DNA of 15,163 nt from DASQUK01 sp035641315 (GCA_035641315.1 DASQUK010000101.1:1-15163), one strand, 5' to 3'. Positions 1 through 6,685 are shown, counted from the stretch's first letter. The notes: a model not told the origin generated them from the sequence alone. Numbers and translations: made by a program.

Positions 1-3
1 TGA

Positions 4-177
4 CCGGCGCGGTCATCGGTTCGAGGCAGACGAAGGCGGTTGCCGGCGGAGCGAACACCTGCGCCGCTGAGCTGGTTCAGTGGGAAGCTCAGCGAAGAGG
101 AGTTCCGCCAAGCCATGGTCGACGAGCGGCGCCTGATCTACGAGTTCGAGATCCATCACACCTACGGCCTGCATTGA
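4..177 (+). CDS. Possible C-terminal fragment or small ORF, unknown product
   Basis: An open frame runs from just after an in-frame TGA at 1-3 to a TGA at 175-177. Its last about 35 residues look protein-like and acidic/hydrophobic (KLSEEEFRQAM, then RRLIYEFEIHHTYGLH). Possible starts are TTG at 40, with GAAGG a few bases upstream, or ATG at 115. I do not recognise the product. A second frame over the same bases begins TGAVIGSRQT, which resembles the C-terminal TGAIVG-R segment of aldo/keto reductases. The region could therefore be a frameshifted tail of such a gene lying off the left edge. It converges on the VOC gene ending at 190. That this is a real gene is uncertain. Confidence 0.22.
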   Translation, partial: PARSSVRGRRRRLPAERTPAPLSWFSGKLSEEEFRQAMVDERRLIYEFEIHHTYGLH

Positions 178-189
178 CGGCTGCGGCCC

Positions 190-600
190 TCACGGCGAGC
201 CGATGAGGTCCCAGCGGTTGCCGGCGATGTCCCGGAAGACCGCGACTTGGCCGTAGGGCTCGGTGCGTGGGGCGGTGACGAACTCGACGCCGGCGGCCGC
301 CATGCGCTGGTGGGCGGCGTCGAAGTCGTCGACCCGGAGGAAGAAGCCGACGCGGCCGGCCAGCTGCTTGCCGACCACCGCCGCCTGCTCGTCGCCGTCG
401 GCCCGGGCCAGCAGGAGGCCGGTCTCGGCGCCGGGTGGCCGGACCACGACCCAGCGCTTGGGGCGCCCGTCGTTGGTCAACGCCGCCGAGTCCTCGACGA
501 GCTCGAAGCCGAGCGCGTCGACGAAGAACGCGATGGCGGGGTCGTAGTCGTCGACCACGATGGCGACCAGTTGAAGGAACGACACGGCGCCGACGCTCAA
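190..600 (-). CDS. VOC (glyoxalase/bleomycin-resistance fold) family protein
   Basis: This is a 136-residue single-domain VOC protein. It opens with the usual strand (LQLVAIVVDDYDPAIAFF) and has the second paired beta-alpha-beta unit (VGFFLRVDDFDAAHQRM) and the typical ending VAVFRDIAGNRWDLIG. The metal ligands of glyoxalase I are not obvious: there is no N-terminal His, and the usual Glu of the last strand is Asp. A binding role or a different chemistry is as likely as glyoxalase activity. The long version starts at TTG 600, whose last two bases form the TGA stop of the upstream oxidoreductase (TTGA overlap), suggesting translational coupling. A GTG five codons in (585) gives MSFLQLVAIVV, more like usual family N-termini. 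It is the last gene of the leftward block. Confidence 0.88.
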   Translation of the reverse strand: MSVGAVSFLQLVAIVVDDYDPAIAFFVDALGFELVEDSAALTNDGRPKRWVVVRPPGAETGLLLARADGDEQAAVVGKQLAGRVGFFLRVDDFDAAHQRMAAAGVEFVTAPRTEPYGQVAVFRDIAGNRWDLIGSP

Positions 601-1523
601 TCCAGCAGGGCGCGCGCCTCGGCAAGCAGCTCGACCTGCCGGCGCCAGTCACCGGCGGCGAAGCTGACCACCACCCGCTCGGCGCCGACGTCGCCGTACT
701 CCGCCAGCCGGGAGGCGATCTCGGCCGGGCCGCCGCTCACCAGCATCGTGGGGATCATGTCCTCGGGCATGCCGAAGACGCCGTCGGGGTCGGTCAGCGT
801 GCGGACCAGGCCGTCGTGGTCGGGCAGCGCCGGATCGCCGGTCAGCGCCGTGAGCATGCCGGCGGTGACCGGCGGCGTTGGCCGGCTCCGGGCTTCGGCC
901 ATCTCGGCCAGCCGCGCCCGGCCCTTCGCCACCTCGGGGGGAGGGATGGGGAGGAGGAACCAGCCGGCGTCGTGGTCCAGGGCGCGGGACATTGCCGCGT
1001 CCGACATGCCGCCCACGACGATGGGCGGCACGGTGACGCCGGGGGCGAGTTGGACCGTCGGGCTGTCGGGCAGGTGGCCCAGCCGGGTCGGCTCGCCGGA
1101 CAACAGCCCGGGCAGGACCCGCAGGGCGGCGTCGGTGCGGCGGCCCCGTTCCCGCCGGGGTACGCCGCTGGCGACCCAGGAGCGGTCGTGGCGATCGCCC
1201 CCCGCCCCGACCCCGAGGATGACCCGGCCGCCCGAAACGTGCTGGAGCGAGGCGACCTGCTTGGCCACCCAGACGACGGGGCGCAGCGGCAAGATGACGA
1301 CCCCGAACCCCAATCGGACCCGGCTCGTGGCACCCGCAGCCGCGGCGAGGGCGACGACGCTTTCGATGAACGGTGCGCCCGTGCCGGCGACGAGCTGGTC
1401 GACCGTCCACACCGACTCGAGTCCGAGGTCCTCGGCGTGCCGGGCGCTGGCGGCGATGTCGCCGGGCTCGTCCCCGGGCGCGCTCATGGTGGGCAGGAAG
1501 GCACCGATGGCTGGCGTCGGCAT
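597..1523 (-). CDS. LLM-class flavin-dependent oxidoreductase (probably F420-type)
   Basis: This 308-residue luciferase-like monooxygenase-fold protein has the family landmarks in order: an N-terminal strand (IGAFLPTMS), ESVWTVDQLV around residues 36-45, the region VRLGFGVVILPLRPVVWVAKQVASL, then GGRVILGVGAGG, the segment VPPIVVGG-S, and a C-terminal MLVSGGPAEIASRLAEYGDVGAERVVV. In actinobacteria such proteins commonly use F420 or FMN to oxidise or reduce small molecules; the substrate cannot be read from sequence. ATG at 1523 is preceded by GAGG at 1531-1534 with 7 bases spacing, and this site overlaps the stop of the upstream VOC gene. The gene lies between two VOC genes and overlaps the downstream one by 3 bases, so the three are probably co-translated. 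Confidence 0.92.
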   Translation of the reverse strand: MPTPAIGAFLPTMSAPGDEPGDIAASARHAEDLGLESVWTVDQLVAGTGAPFIESVVALAAAAGATSRVRLGFGVVILPLRPVVWVAKQVASLQHVSGGRVILGVGAGGDRHDRSWVASGVPRRERGRRTDAALRVLPGLLSGEPTRLGHLPDSPTVQLAPGVTVPPIVVGGMSDAAMSRALDHDAGWFLLPIPPPEVAKGRARLAEMAEARSRPTPPVTAGMLTALTGDPALPDHDGLVRTLTDPDGVFGMPEDMIPTMLVSGGPAEIASRLAEYGDVGAERVVVSFAAGDWRRQVELLAEARALLD

Positions 1524-1532
1524 GCGGTTGCC

Positions 1533-1916
1533 TCACGAACCGCTGCCGTAGGGACGGGTCAGGATCTCAAGGTAATGGCCGTTGGGATCCTGGAAATAGA
1601 CGCCCCGGCCGCCGTCCCGGCGGTTGATCTCCGCCGGGCGGGTCTGGCCCGGATCGGCCCAGTACGGCAGGTTGCGCTCCTGGATGCGCCCGAAGATCTC
1701 GTCGAACTCCGCCTCGCTGATCAGGAAGGCGTAGTGCTGGGGGGTGATGTCGTCCGCGGTCTCGGCGAAGTCGAGGCTCACGCCGTTGTCGGCCTCGACC
1801 ACCAGGAAGGGGCCGTAGGGGACGGGCGCCGGCAGCCCCAGGATCTCGGTCAGGAAGGCGGCCGAGGCCTCGCGATCGTGCGCCGCCACGATGGTGTGGT
1901 TGAGCTGAACGGGCAT
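1533..1916 (-). CDS. VOC family protein (glyoxalase-like)
   Basis: This is a 127-residue VOC-fold protein. His7 in LNHTIV, a His in PQHYAFLIS near residue 61 and a Glu in GHYLEILTRPYG near the end match the positions of metal ligands in glyoxalase/extradiol-type VOC enzymes. Unlike the VOC protein ending at 190, it therefore looks able to bind a metal. The substrate is unknown. The ATG at 1916 was chosen because homology-like sequence begins exactly there; upstream sequence in the same frame is arginine- and serine-rich non-coding-like sequence. The stop is 9 bases before the start of the LLM oxidoreductase. An 82-base gap separates it from the phosphatase gene upstream; a short GC hairpin (1928-1940, GCCGG-TCC-CCGGC) lies in that gap. 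Confidence 0.9.
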   Translation of the reverse strand: MPVQLNHTIVAAHDREASAAFLTEILGLPAPVPYGPFLVVEADNGVSLDFAETADDITPQHYAFLISEAEFDEIFGRIQERNLPYWADPGQTRPAEINRRDGGRGVYFQDPNGHYLEILTRPYGSGS

Positions 1917-1998
1917 GCGCCCAGTGTGCCGGTCCCCGGCCCAAACCAACGGCGCCCCGCAATGTCTGCTGGCACCGCGAGGCCGACGGCAACGCCCG

Positions 1999-2928
1999 TC
2001 ACCCGCGCCGGAGCGTGAAGCGGTCGACGACCCGCCCCCCGGGCGCGATGGCCCGGGCCTCGAACGTGTCGCCCCGGACCGCCACGTGCACGAAGTGGAG
2101 CACGGACTCGGCCACGGCGGTGAACGCGCTGCGGCCCGTGAGCGTGAGCTTGCAACCGCCGCCGCTGACGACGTGGACGACGCCCCGCTGCGGGGCCGTC
2201 CGCTCGTAATGGTGGTCGTGGCCGGCGAAGGCGAGACGGACCCCGCCCTCCGCCAGGACCGGCTCGATGGCCCGGCGCAGCGGCAGGCTCGAACCGTGCC
2301 GACCCGACGAATAGGGCGGGTGGTGCATGAGCGCCACCTTCCACGGCGCGTTCGACGCCGCCAGCGACTCGGCCAGCCAGGCGAGGTGCCGCTCGGCGGC
2401 CGGCCCACCGGCGAGCACCATGCCGGAGTCGACGACGAACACCTCGACCGGTCCGTGGCGGGCGGCGTAGTAGCTGCGGTCCTTGCCGAAGTGCGCCAGC
2501 TCGGCGGCGATCTCGTCTGTGCTGCCCCGGCCGTGCCGGTGCGCCGACCGGTCCCCGTCGCCGCCCTCTACGTCGTGGTTGCCGACGGCCAGCTCCCACG
2601 CCACGCCGGCGTCGATCAGCGGCCGGTAGGGGCGCGTGAAGACCGCGTCGTAGCGGTCGTCGATGTGGCCGTAGTAGCAGACGTCCCCGGCCAGCAGCAC
2701 GACGCCGTACGGCGAGCGCTCGTAGGTTTGGGCCATCTGCCGGGCGACGGCCATGGCGTTGCGCCGGCCCGATCCGTTGTCGCCCAGCACCGCGAACGAC
2801 AGCTCGTCGGCCGCCTCGGTCCACGCACCGGGCGCCAAGGCGATGTCGGGCGGTGCGCCGGGCAGGAAGTCCTCCCGCCAGCGGACCAGGTTCCAGAGGT
2901 AGGCGAGGGGATTCGTGTCAGCCCTCAG
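1999..2928 (-). CDS. Metallophosphoesterase, purple-acid-phosphatase-like
   Basis: The five metallophosphatase blocks are present in order: GDNGSG (Asp50), GDVCYYG (residues 81-87, the GDxxY form typical of purple acid phosphatases, with Tyr85), GNHD (116-119), MHHPPYSSG (His202/His203) and GHDHHYER (236-243). A di-metal phosphoester hydrolase is therefore well supported; the substrate is unknown. Numbering assumes a CTG start at 2928, which overlaps the TGA of the upstream sucrase/ferredoxin gene as CTGA. No ATG, GTG or TTG lies near the junction, yet codons from there (NPLAYLWNLVRWREDF) show clear coding character. The nearest standard start is TTG at 2838, giving 279 residues that still contain the whole catalytic domain. 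No signal peptide is visible, so it is predicted cytoplasmic, unlike most purple acid phosphatases. Confidence 0.88.
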   Translation of the reverse strand: MRADTNPLAYLWNLVRWREDFLPGAPPDIALAPGAWTEAADELSFAVLGDNGSGRRNAMAVARQMAQTYERSPYGVVLLAGDVCYYGHIDDRYDAVFTRPYRPLIDAGVAWELAVGNHDVEGGDGDRSAHRHGRGSTDEIAAELAHFGKDRSYYAARHGPVEVFVVDSGMVLAGGPAAERHLAWLAESLAASNAPWKVALMHHPPYSSGRHGSSLPLRRAIEPVLAEGGVRLAFAGHDHHYERTAPQRGVVHVVSGGGCKLTLTGRSAFTAVAESVLHFVHVAVRGDTFEARAIAPGGRVVDRFTLRRG

Positions 2929-3857
2929 GCGGCGGCGAAGCCGCTGACCCGGAGCTCGGGGGCCGACTTGGGGGCCTCCTCGGGCGGCTTGCCGCAGTCG
3001 GGAACGGGCACGAGCCGGACCACCTCGACGGTGGCCTCGAACGCCAGCCGCCGGCCGTCGGGCGCCTCGGCGTCGAGGCGGACCCGGGTCAGCCCGCCGG
3101 CCGACTCCAGGACCTCGCCTCGGCGCCGGTGGTCGAGCCACGACCAACCCATGGCGCGCAGGCCCTCCCGGTCGGCCGCCTGGACCTCGGGCCCGTCGAG
3201 GCCGGTGCAGCCGCGGTAGAGCCGGACGGCCTCGTCGATGTCGAGCGTGCGGTCGGAGATGCCGACGAGGCGGTCGAGGTCGAGGTAGGCCCACATCGTG
3301 CCCTCGGGCAGCAGCAGGGCGGTGGGCGCGAAGCGGTGGCCGCCCGTGTGGCTGGTGCGCCACACGTGGACCCCGGCGCCCAGGCCCGGCAGGGACTGCG
3401 CCAGGCGGGTCCCCAGCGTGCCGCAGCAGGCGTCGCGCCGGCCGTGCGTGCACACCAGCACGTGCCGCCCGGCGTCGGTGCCGTCACCTTCCAGGCCCCC
3501 GGTCCCGCCGCTACCGCCGCTGGCGGCCAGCGCCGCGACCGCTTCGGCGACCTGGTCGTCGGACACCGTCCAGGCGCGGCCCTCGTAGCGGTCGAAGGGG
3601 CCGGCGGGGCGGGAGAACGACACCAGCCGGCGGCGGTCGGGGGGACTGTGGCCGTAAGGGACCAGTCCCTGCAGCCGCACGTTGGCCTCCTCGAGCGCCG
3701 GCGCGGCGGGTGCCAGTGCCGGGTGCTCGGTGATCTCCCCAGGCCACGGCAGCGGGATCTCGACCAGCACGACGCCGCGGTAGCTGCCGGCCGACCCCAC
3801 GGGATCGAGGTCCTCGGACCGGGCGAAGCCGGAGCAGCGGAGGGCCTGGGGGCTCAT
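2925..3857 (-). CDS. Sucrase/ferredoxin-like protein, thioredoxin-like [2Fe-2S] (Apd1-type)
   Basis: This 310-residue protein carries the hallmarks of the sucrase/ferredoxin-like family: LVCTHGRRDACCGTLG (Cys136, Cys144, Cys145) and RTSHTGGHRFAPTALLLPEG (His170, His174). In yeast Apd1 two Cys nine residues apart and two His four apart hold a [2Fe-2S] cluster; Cys136/Cys145 and His170/His174 have exactly those spacings. An N-terminal CSGFARSEDLDPVGSAGSY segment and IPLPWPGEI are also family-typical. A Ser/Gly-rich insertion sits at residues 113-130. The predicted role is cytosolic one-electron transfer; the family name sucrase is historical. ATG at 3857 lies 3 bases after the stop of the cytochrome b gene, and its TGA overlaps the proposed start of the phosphatase, so it is an operon member. 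The electron partner is inferred to be the adjacent cytochrome. Confidence 0.92.
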   Translation of the reverse strand: MSPQALRCSGFARSEDLDPVGSAGSYRGVVLVEIPLPWPGEITEHPALAPAAPALEEANVRLQGLVPYGHSPPDRRRLVSFSRPAGPFDRYEGRAWTVSDDQVAEAVAALAASGGSGGTGGLEGDGTDAGRHVLVCTHGRRDACCGTLGTRLAQSLPGLGAGVHVWRTSHTGGHRFAPTALLLPEGTMWAYLDLDRLVGISDRTLDIDEAVRLYRGCTGLDGPEVQAADREGLRAMGWSWLDHRRRGEVLESAGGLTRVRLDAEAPDGRRLAFEATVEVVRLVPVPDCGKPPEEAPKSAPELRVSGFAAA

Positions 3858-3860
3858 CCA

Positions 3861-4625
3861 CTAAGGATCGCCGCGCGCCACCCCCGGGTGCGAACCCGAC
3901 CGCGTCGCGGCGTGGCCCCGGCGTCCGTCGCCCTCGCCTTCCTCACGGTCGGCGACGGTGGCGGGCCAGATCCGCCGGACCGTGGCCTCGGGAACCCGGC
4001 CCCGCCAGTGCATGGCCCGCCAGACACCCCGGTAGCCGGGCAGGATGCCCAGCGTGACCAGGAGGTGTCCCGCCACCAGTCCGGTCAGCACGTAGGTGGA
4101 GCCCCGGTGCACCCGGACCATGGTGGCGAACGTCTGCCCGCCCGACAGCGTGGTGAGGAACACGCCGCTCACGATCACGGTGCCGAGCGCCCCGATCAGC
4201 GCCACGTTGAGCAACCGCTGGCCCGGATCGAAGTGGCCGCGGTGACGGCCGAACCGCCCGGTGAGCGCCCCCCGGGGCCAGTGGAGGAACCAGCCGCCGT
4301 CGCCCCGGTTGATGCGCAGCGTCTCGCGGAGGAAGGTCAGCGTCCCCCGGATACCGAGGATCGGTCCCCCGACGGCGACGCCCAGCAGCACCCAGCCCGC
4401 CGTGCGGTGGACCTCGGTGTCGGGGGTGTCGAGCACGTCCGCCAGGATCGTCGGCTCGCCCTCGTGGCCCGTCCGCAGCCACCACCCGGTGGCCAGCAGG
4501 ATGAACGTCACCACGTAGAGCAGCAGGTGCAGCCAGCGGGTGGCCCGGTTGTTCCGGAGAACCGGGCCACCCGCGTGGCCGTCCCGGGAGACGGTGGCGT
4601 CAGTAGTCGTATGGGCCGCCGTCAT
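3861..4625 (-). CDS. Di-heme cytochrome b, formate dehydrogenase gamma (FdnI)-type
   Basis: This 254-residue membrane protein has four hydrophobic helices (about 31-49, 75-92, 138-157, 176-195). His33, His73, His173 and His187 fall in or next to them. Their spacing (40, 100, 14) closely matches the four heme ligands of E. coli FdnI (His18, His57, His155, His169), so two b-type hemes are expected. FDPGQRLLNVALIGALG before helix 3 is also typical of the gamma-subunit family. The FdhG/FdhH catalytic and FdhB iron-sulfur subunits that normally accompany it are absent from the window. It instead neighbours a lipoprotein (26-base overlap) and an Apd1-type iron-sulfur protein (3-base gap). The last about 25 residues are charged and arginine-rich. 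ATG at 4625 was chosen as the first start giving a complete helix 1. Confidence 0.9.
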   Translation of the reverse strand: MTAAHTTTDATVSRDGHAGGPVLRNNRATRWLHLLLYVVTFILLATGWWLRTGHEGEPTILADVLDTPDTEVHRTAGWVLLGVAVGGPILGIRGTLTFLRETLRINRGDGGWFLHWPRGALTGRFGRHRGHFDPGQRLLNVALIGALGTVIVSGVFLTTLSGGQTFATMVRVHRGSTYVLTGLVAGHLLVTLGILPGYRGVWRAMHWRGRVPEATVRRIWPATVADREEGEGDGRRGHAATRSGSHPGVARGDP

Positions 4626-5190
4626 CTTCGCTGGTGGTCGTCGTGTCGCCGCCGCCCCCGCCGCCGCCCTCGCCCACCATCACCGTGATCTCGTCGCTGG
4701 CGTCGGTCAGGCTGTGGTCGGCGTTGGCGATGAACGCCTCGACGGTGTGCTCGCCCGGTGCCAGGTCGCGCTCCACGGTCCAGGGCTCGTCGACGCTGTA
4801 GACGATGTCGTACTCGCCGTTGTCCTGGTTGCCGTCGTAGTAGATGTGCACGTGGTGCAGGCCGGTGTCGGGCTCGCCGACGTCGACGCTGGGGTCGACT
4901 TCCACCTCGAACCCCGGCTCGACGGTGGCGCCGTCGGTGGGCGCGGCGATCGAGATCGTCATGTCGCCGTCGCCGCCCCCGCCGCCGGACTCGCCGGAGC
5001 TGCCCGACTCGCTGCCGGCGTCGCCGGCGACGGTGTCGTCGTCGTCGCTGCAGGAGGCGGCGAACAGGGCCAATGCCGCCAACGCCGCTCCCAGGGAGAC
5101 GAGCCGACGCCGGGGATGATGGCGCCGGCTCGCCGCTGTCGTGCCAGGGGAGCTCGTGGTCGTCTCGGGGGAAGCATGCGTGACTGCCAT
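4600..5190 (-). CDS. Secreted lipoprotein with Ig-like/DUF4399-type domain
   Basis: This 196-residue protein has a long N-terminus ending in RRHHPRRRLVSLGAALAALA and the lipobox-like AASC (Cys47). The RRRLVS stretch before the hydrophobic core resembles a twin-arginine signal, so export may be folded and Tat-dependent. A Ser/Gly/Asp-rich linker follows to about residue 72. A single beta-rich domain (about 75-172) opens with ISIAAPTDGATVEPGFEVEV and contains LHHVHIYYDG and LAPGEHTVEAFIANADHS, resembling DUF4399 domains. A glycine run and an acidic Thr/Ser tail (SEDDGGPYDY) end it. The HHVH cluster might bind metal, which is inference. It is the first gene of the leftward block and overlaps cytochrome b by 26 bases, suggesting an extracytoplasmic partner for that cytochrome. 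Confidence 0.85.
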   Translation of the reverse strand: MAVTHASPETTTSSPGTTAASRRHHPRRRLVSLGAALAALALFAASCSDDDDTVAGDAGSESGSSGESGGGGGDGDMTISIAAPTDGATVEPGFEVEVDPSVDVGEPDTGLHHVHIYYDGNQDNGEYDIVYSVDEPWTVERDLAPGEHTVEAFIANADHSLTDASDEITVMVGEGGGGGGGDTTTTSEDDGGPYDY

Positions 5191-5195
5191 GCTTC
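5171..5195 (-). promoter_or_regulatory. Perfect 8-bp inverted repeat over the lipoprotein start codon
   Basis: Arms GAAGCATG (5171-5178) and CATGCTTC (5188-5195) are perfect reverse complements with a 9-base spacer. In the leftward transcript the upstream arm contains the ATG of the lipoprotein gene, so the repeat could fold into a hairpin hiding the start. It could alternatively be a protein-binding site in the 58-base divergent region shared with the sigma factor gene. No clear ribosome binding site was seen for the lipoprotein. The function is inferred; the repeat itself is directly visible. Confidence 0.45.
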
Positions 5196-5248
5196 GATTA
5201 CGTGCCGCAGCGGCCGGCGGATCTCTCTTGCGCCGGTACGTTGGCCAC
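5191..5248. promoter_or_regulatory. Divergent promoter region, lipoprotein operon / sigma factor
   Basis: This 58-base gap lies between divergently transcribed genes and must hold at least the start of transcription for the leftward operon and probably for the sigma factor. I could not identify convincing -35/-10 boxes or a repeated ECF-type AAC...CGT motif on both strands. The assignment rests on gene orientation only. Confidence 0.4.
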
Positions 5249-5842
5249 GTGGCCCGAGATCCCTTGGCGCTCGATGGCGGTACAGAGGGTGTGTGGGAGG
5301 TGTCCGACGAGGCGCTGTTCGCGGGCTACGCCTCGGGTGATCCCGAGGCGGCGGCTCACTTCGTCGACCGCTTCCAGCGCCGAGTCTACGGGCTGGCGCT
5401 GGCCATCGTCCGCGTTCCCGTCGACGCCGAGGAGGTGGCGCAGGAGACCTTCGTGCGGGCGTGGCGGTTCGCCGCCAGCTTCGACGAGCGCCGGGGATCG
5501 GTGGCCGCTTGGCTCTTGGGCATCACCCGCAACGTGGCGCTCGACAGCGTGCGGGGACGCGGCCGGCGTCCCGAGCCGGTGGCGCAGGCTTCCCCCGACC
5601 TCGCCGTCGATCCGCTGGATGTCGGTGGCGCCATCGAACGGCGCGCCGATGCCCGGCGGGTGGCCGAGCTGATGGGCTCGCTCCCGGAGCCGCAGCGTCA
5701 GGCGCTGGTGGCGGTGACGCTGTGGGGGATGACCACCCGCGAGGTCAGCGAGATGGCGGGCATCCCCCAGGGGACCGTGAAGACCCGCGTGCGGCTCGCC
5801 CTCCGGAAGCTGCGGGACGAGATGGGGGTGCGGCTGCCGTGA
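5249..5842 (+). CDS. ECF-family RNA polymerase sigma factor
   Basis: Region 2 (DEALFAGYASGDPEAAAHFVDRF through EVAQETFVRAWRFAASFD and AWLLGITRNVALD) and region 4 (LMGSLPEPQRQALVAVTLWGMTTREVSEMAGIPQGTVKTRVRLALRKLRDEM, with its helix-turn-helix) are complete, and there is no region 3, as expected for an ECF sigma factor. The start is uncertain. GTG 5249 gives 197 residues. GTG 5300 gives 180 residues beginning at the usual ECF N-terminus (VSDEALF) and has AGAGGG at 5284-5289 with 10 bases spacing, so it may be the true start; GTG 5291 is a third choice. The stop overlaps the anti-sigma start as GTGA. It is divergent from the lipoprotein/cytochrome operon, which it may control along with itself. 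Confidence 0.93.
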   Translation: MARDPLALDGGTEGVWEVSDEALFAGYASGDPEAAAHFVDRFQRRVYGLALAIVRVPVDAEEVAQETFVRAWRFAASFDERRGSVAAWLLGITRNVALDSVRGRGRRPEPVAQASPDLAVDPLDVGGAIERRADARRVAELMGSLPEPQRQALVAVTLWGMTTREVSEMAGIPQGTVKTRVRLALRKLRDEMGVRLP

Positions 5843-6579
5843 CGGGCCCGCTGCGGTGCTCCCAGCTGCGCGACATGGCGCCGGACGTGGCCCTCGGCCT
5901 CCTAACCGGGGAGGAGCGGGCCGTGGCGCTCGCGCACCTCGAGGGCTGTGCCACGTGCCGCGCGGAGGTGGCGTCGCTGGCGGGGGTGGCCGACGAGGTG
6001 TTGCTGACTGCGCCGGAGGCGACGCCGCTCGAGGGGTTCGATCGGCGCGTGCTCGCCCGCCTCGCCGAGGTCCGCGCCGCCGAGACGCAGGCGCCGGCGC
6101 CCGGCCGGGGGACCGAGCGTGCCGAGGGGGCGCGATTCCGTCCGCGCCACGGGCGTGCTGGCCGTCGGGGCCGTCACGACCGCCGGCGGCTGGCCGTCGG
6201 CGCCACGTTTGCGGCGGCCGCGGCCGCCGTGGTGCTGGTCGCAGCGGTCCTCGTGAACCGTGATGACGGGTCTGGCCCCACGCTCGCGACCGCCGAGATG
6301 ACCACCGGCGTCGGCGAGGTGGTGGGCACGGCCACGGTCCGGGGCGGCGATCCGGCCACCGTGGCCGTCGACGTCCCGGGGTGGGACGACATCGTGCCCA
6401 CAGACGCGACCTACTGGCTGGCGATCGAGCTCGAGGACGGCTCGCGCACGATGACCCACATCGGCACGGATGCCACCTGGTGGGAGGTGCCGCTCCGGGC
6501 CCCCGCCGACGAGGTCGCCACCGTCTCGGTGCTCGACGGCGAGGGCTGGGTCTGGTGCTCGGCCGAGTTCCCGGCCTGA
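5839..6579 (+). CDS. Membrane anti-sigma factor with zinc-finger (ZAS) domain
   Basis: This 246-residue protein starts at a GTG overlapping the sigma stop codon (GTGA), the classic coupling for a sigma/anti-sigma pair. The cytoplasmic N-terminus has HLEGCATC (His33, Cys37, Cys40), the HxxxCxxC signature of zinc-binding anti-sigma domains, with Cys7 as a possible additional ligand. A basic linker (about 100-117, rich in Arg) precedes one transmembrane helix (118-139). The extracytoplasmic part (140-246) is beta-rich with WLAIELEDGS and an ending WVWCSAEFPA, resembling RskA-type C-terminal domains. It should hold the sigma factor inactive until a signal triggers release, by redox change at the zinc site or proteolysis; which one cannot be told. 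Confidence 0.9.
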   Translation: MTGPLRCSQLRDMAPDVALGLLTGEERAVALAHLEGCATCRAEVASLAGVADEVLLTAPEATPLEGFDRRVLARLAEVRAAETQAPAPGRGTERAEGARFRPRHGRAGRRGRHDRRRLAVGATFAAAAAAVVLVAAVLVNRDDGSGPTLATAEMTTGVGEVVGTATVRGGDPATVAVDVPGWDDIVPTDATYWLAIELEDGSRTMTHIGTDATWWEVPLRAPADEVATVSVLDGEGWVWCSAEFPA

Positions 6580-6631
6580 CGGGCTGACGACTGCCCCACG
6601 GCACCGCCAGCTTCGGTAACCTCTCAGCCCA

Positions 6632-6656
6632 CCGCGCCGGCCTGGGTGAGGCGCGG
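6632..6656 (+). promoter_or_regulatory. GC-rich hairpin in the leader of the HelD gene
   Basis: CCGCGCC (6632-6638) and GGCGCGG (6650-6656) form a perfect 7-bp stem with an 11-base loop, 29 bases before the HelD start. There is no T-run after it, so an intrinsic terminator for the sigma operon is only weakly supported; a leader structure is as likely. The 19-bp rifamycin-associated element known upstream of actinobacterial helR genes was looked for and not seen in this 106-base gap. Confidence 0.3.
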
Positions 6657-6685
6657 CACCCCGTAGGGGAGAAGGGCACCGAGAC

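Noticed and set aside
1928..1940. GCCGG-TCC-CCGGC hairpin between the VOC and phosphatase genes as an intrinsic terminator
   Set aside because: It has a five-base stem in GC-rich DNA with no T-tract; expected by chance.
2853..4688. A 611-codon plus-strand open frame opposite the ferredoxin-like and cytochrome genes
   Set aside because: It is a mirror of the minus-strand codon bias; the minus-strand genes have metal and heme ligands at family spacing.
6580..6685. Rifamycin-associated element upstream of the HelD gene
   Set aside because: No 19-bp palindrome resembling the known element was found; only a different GC hairpin is present.
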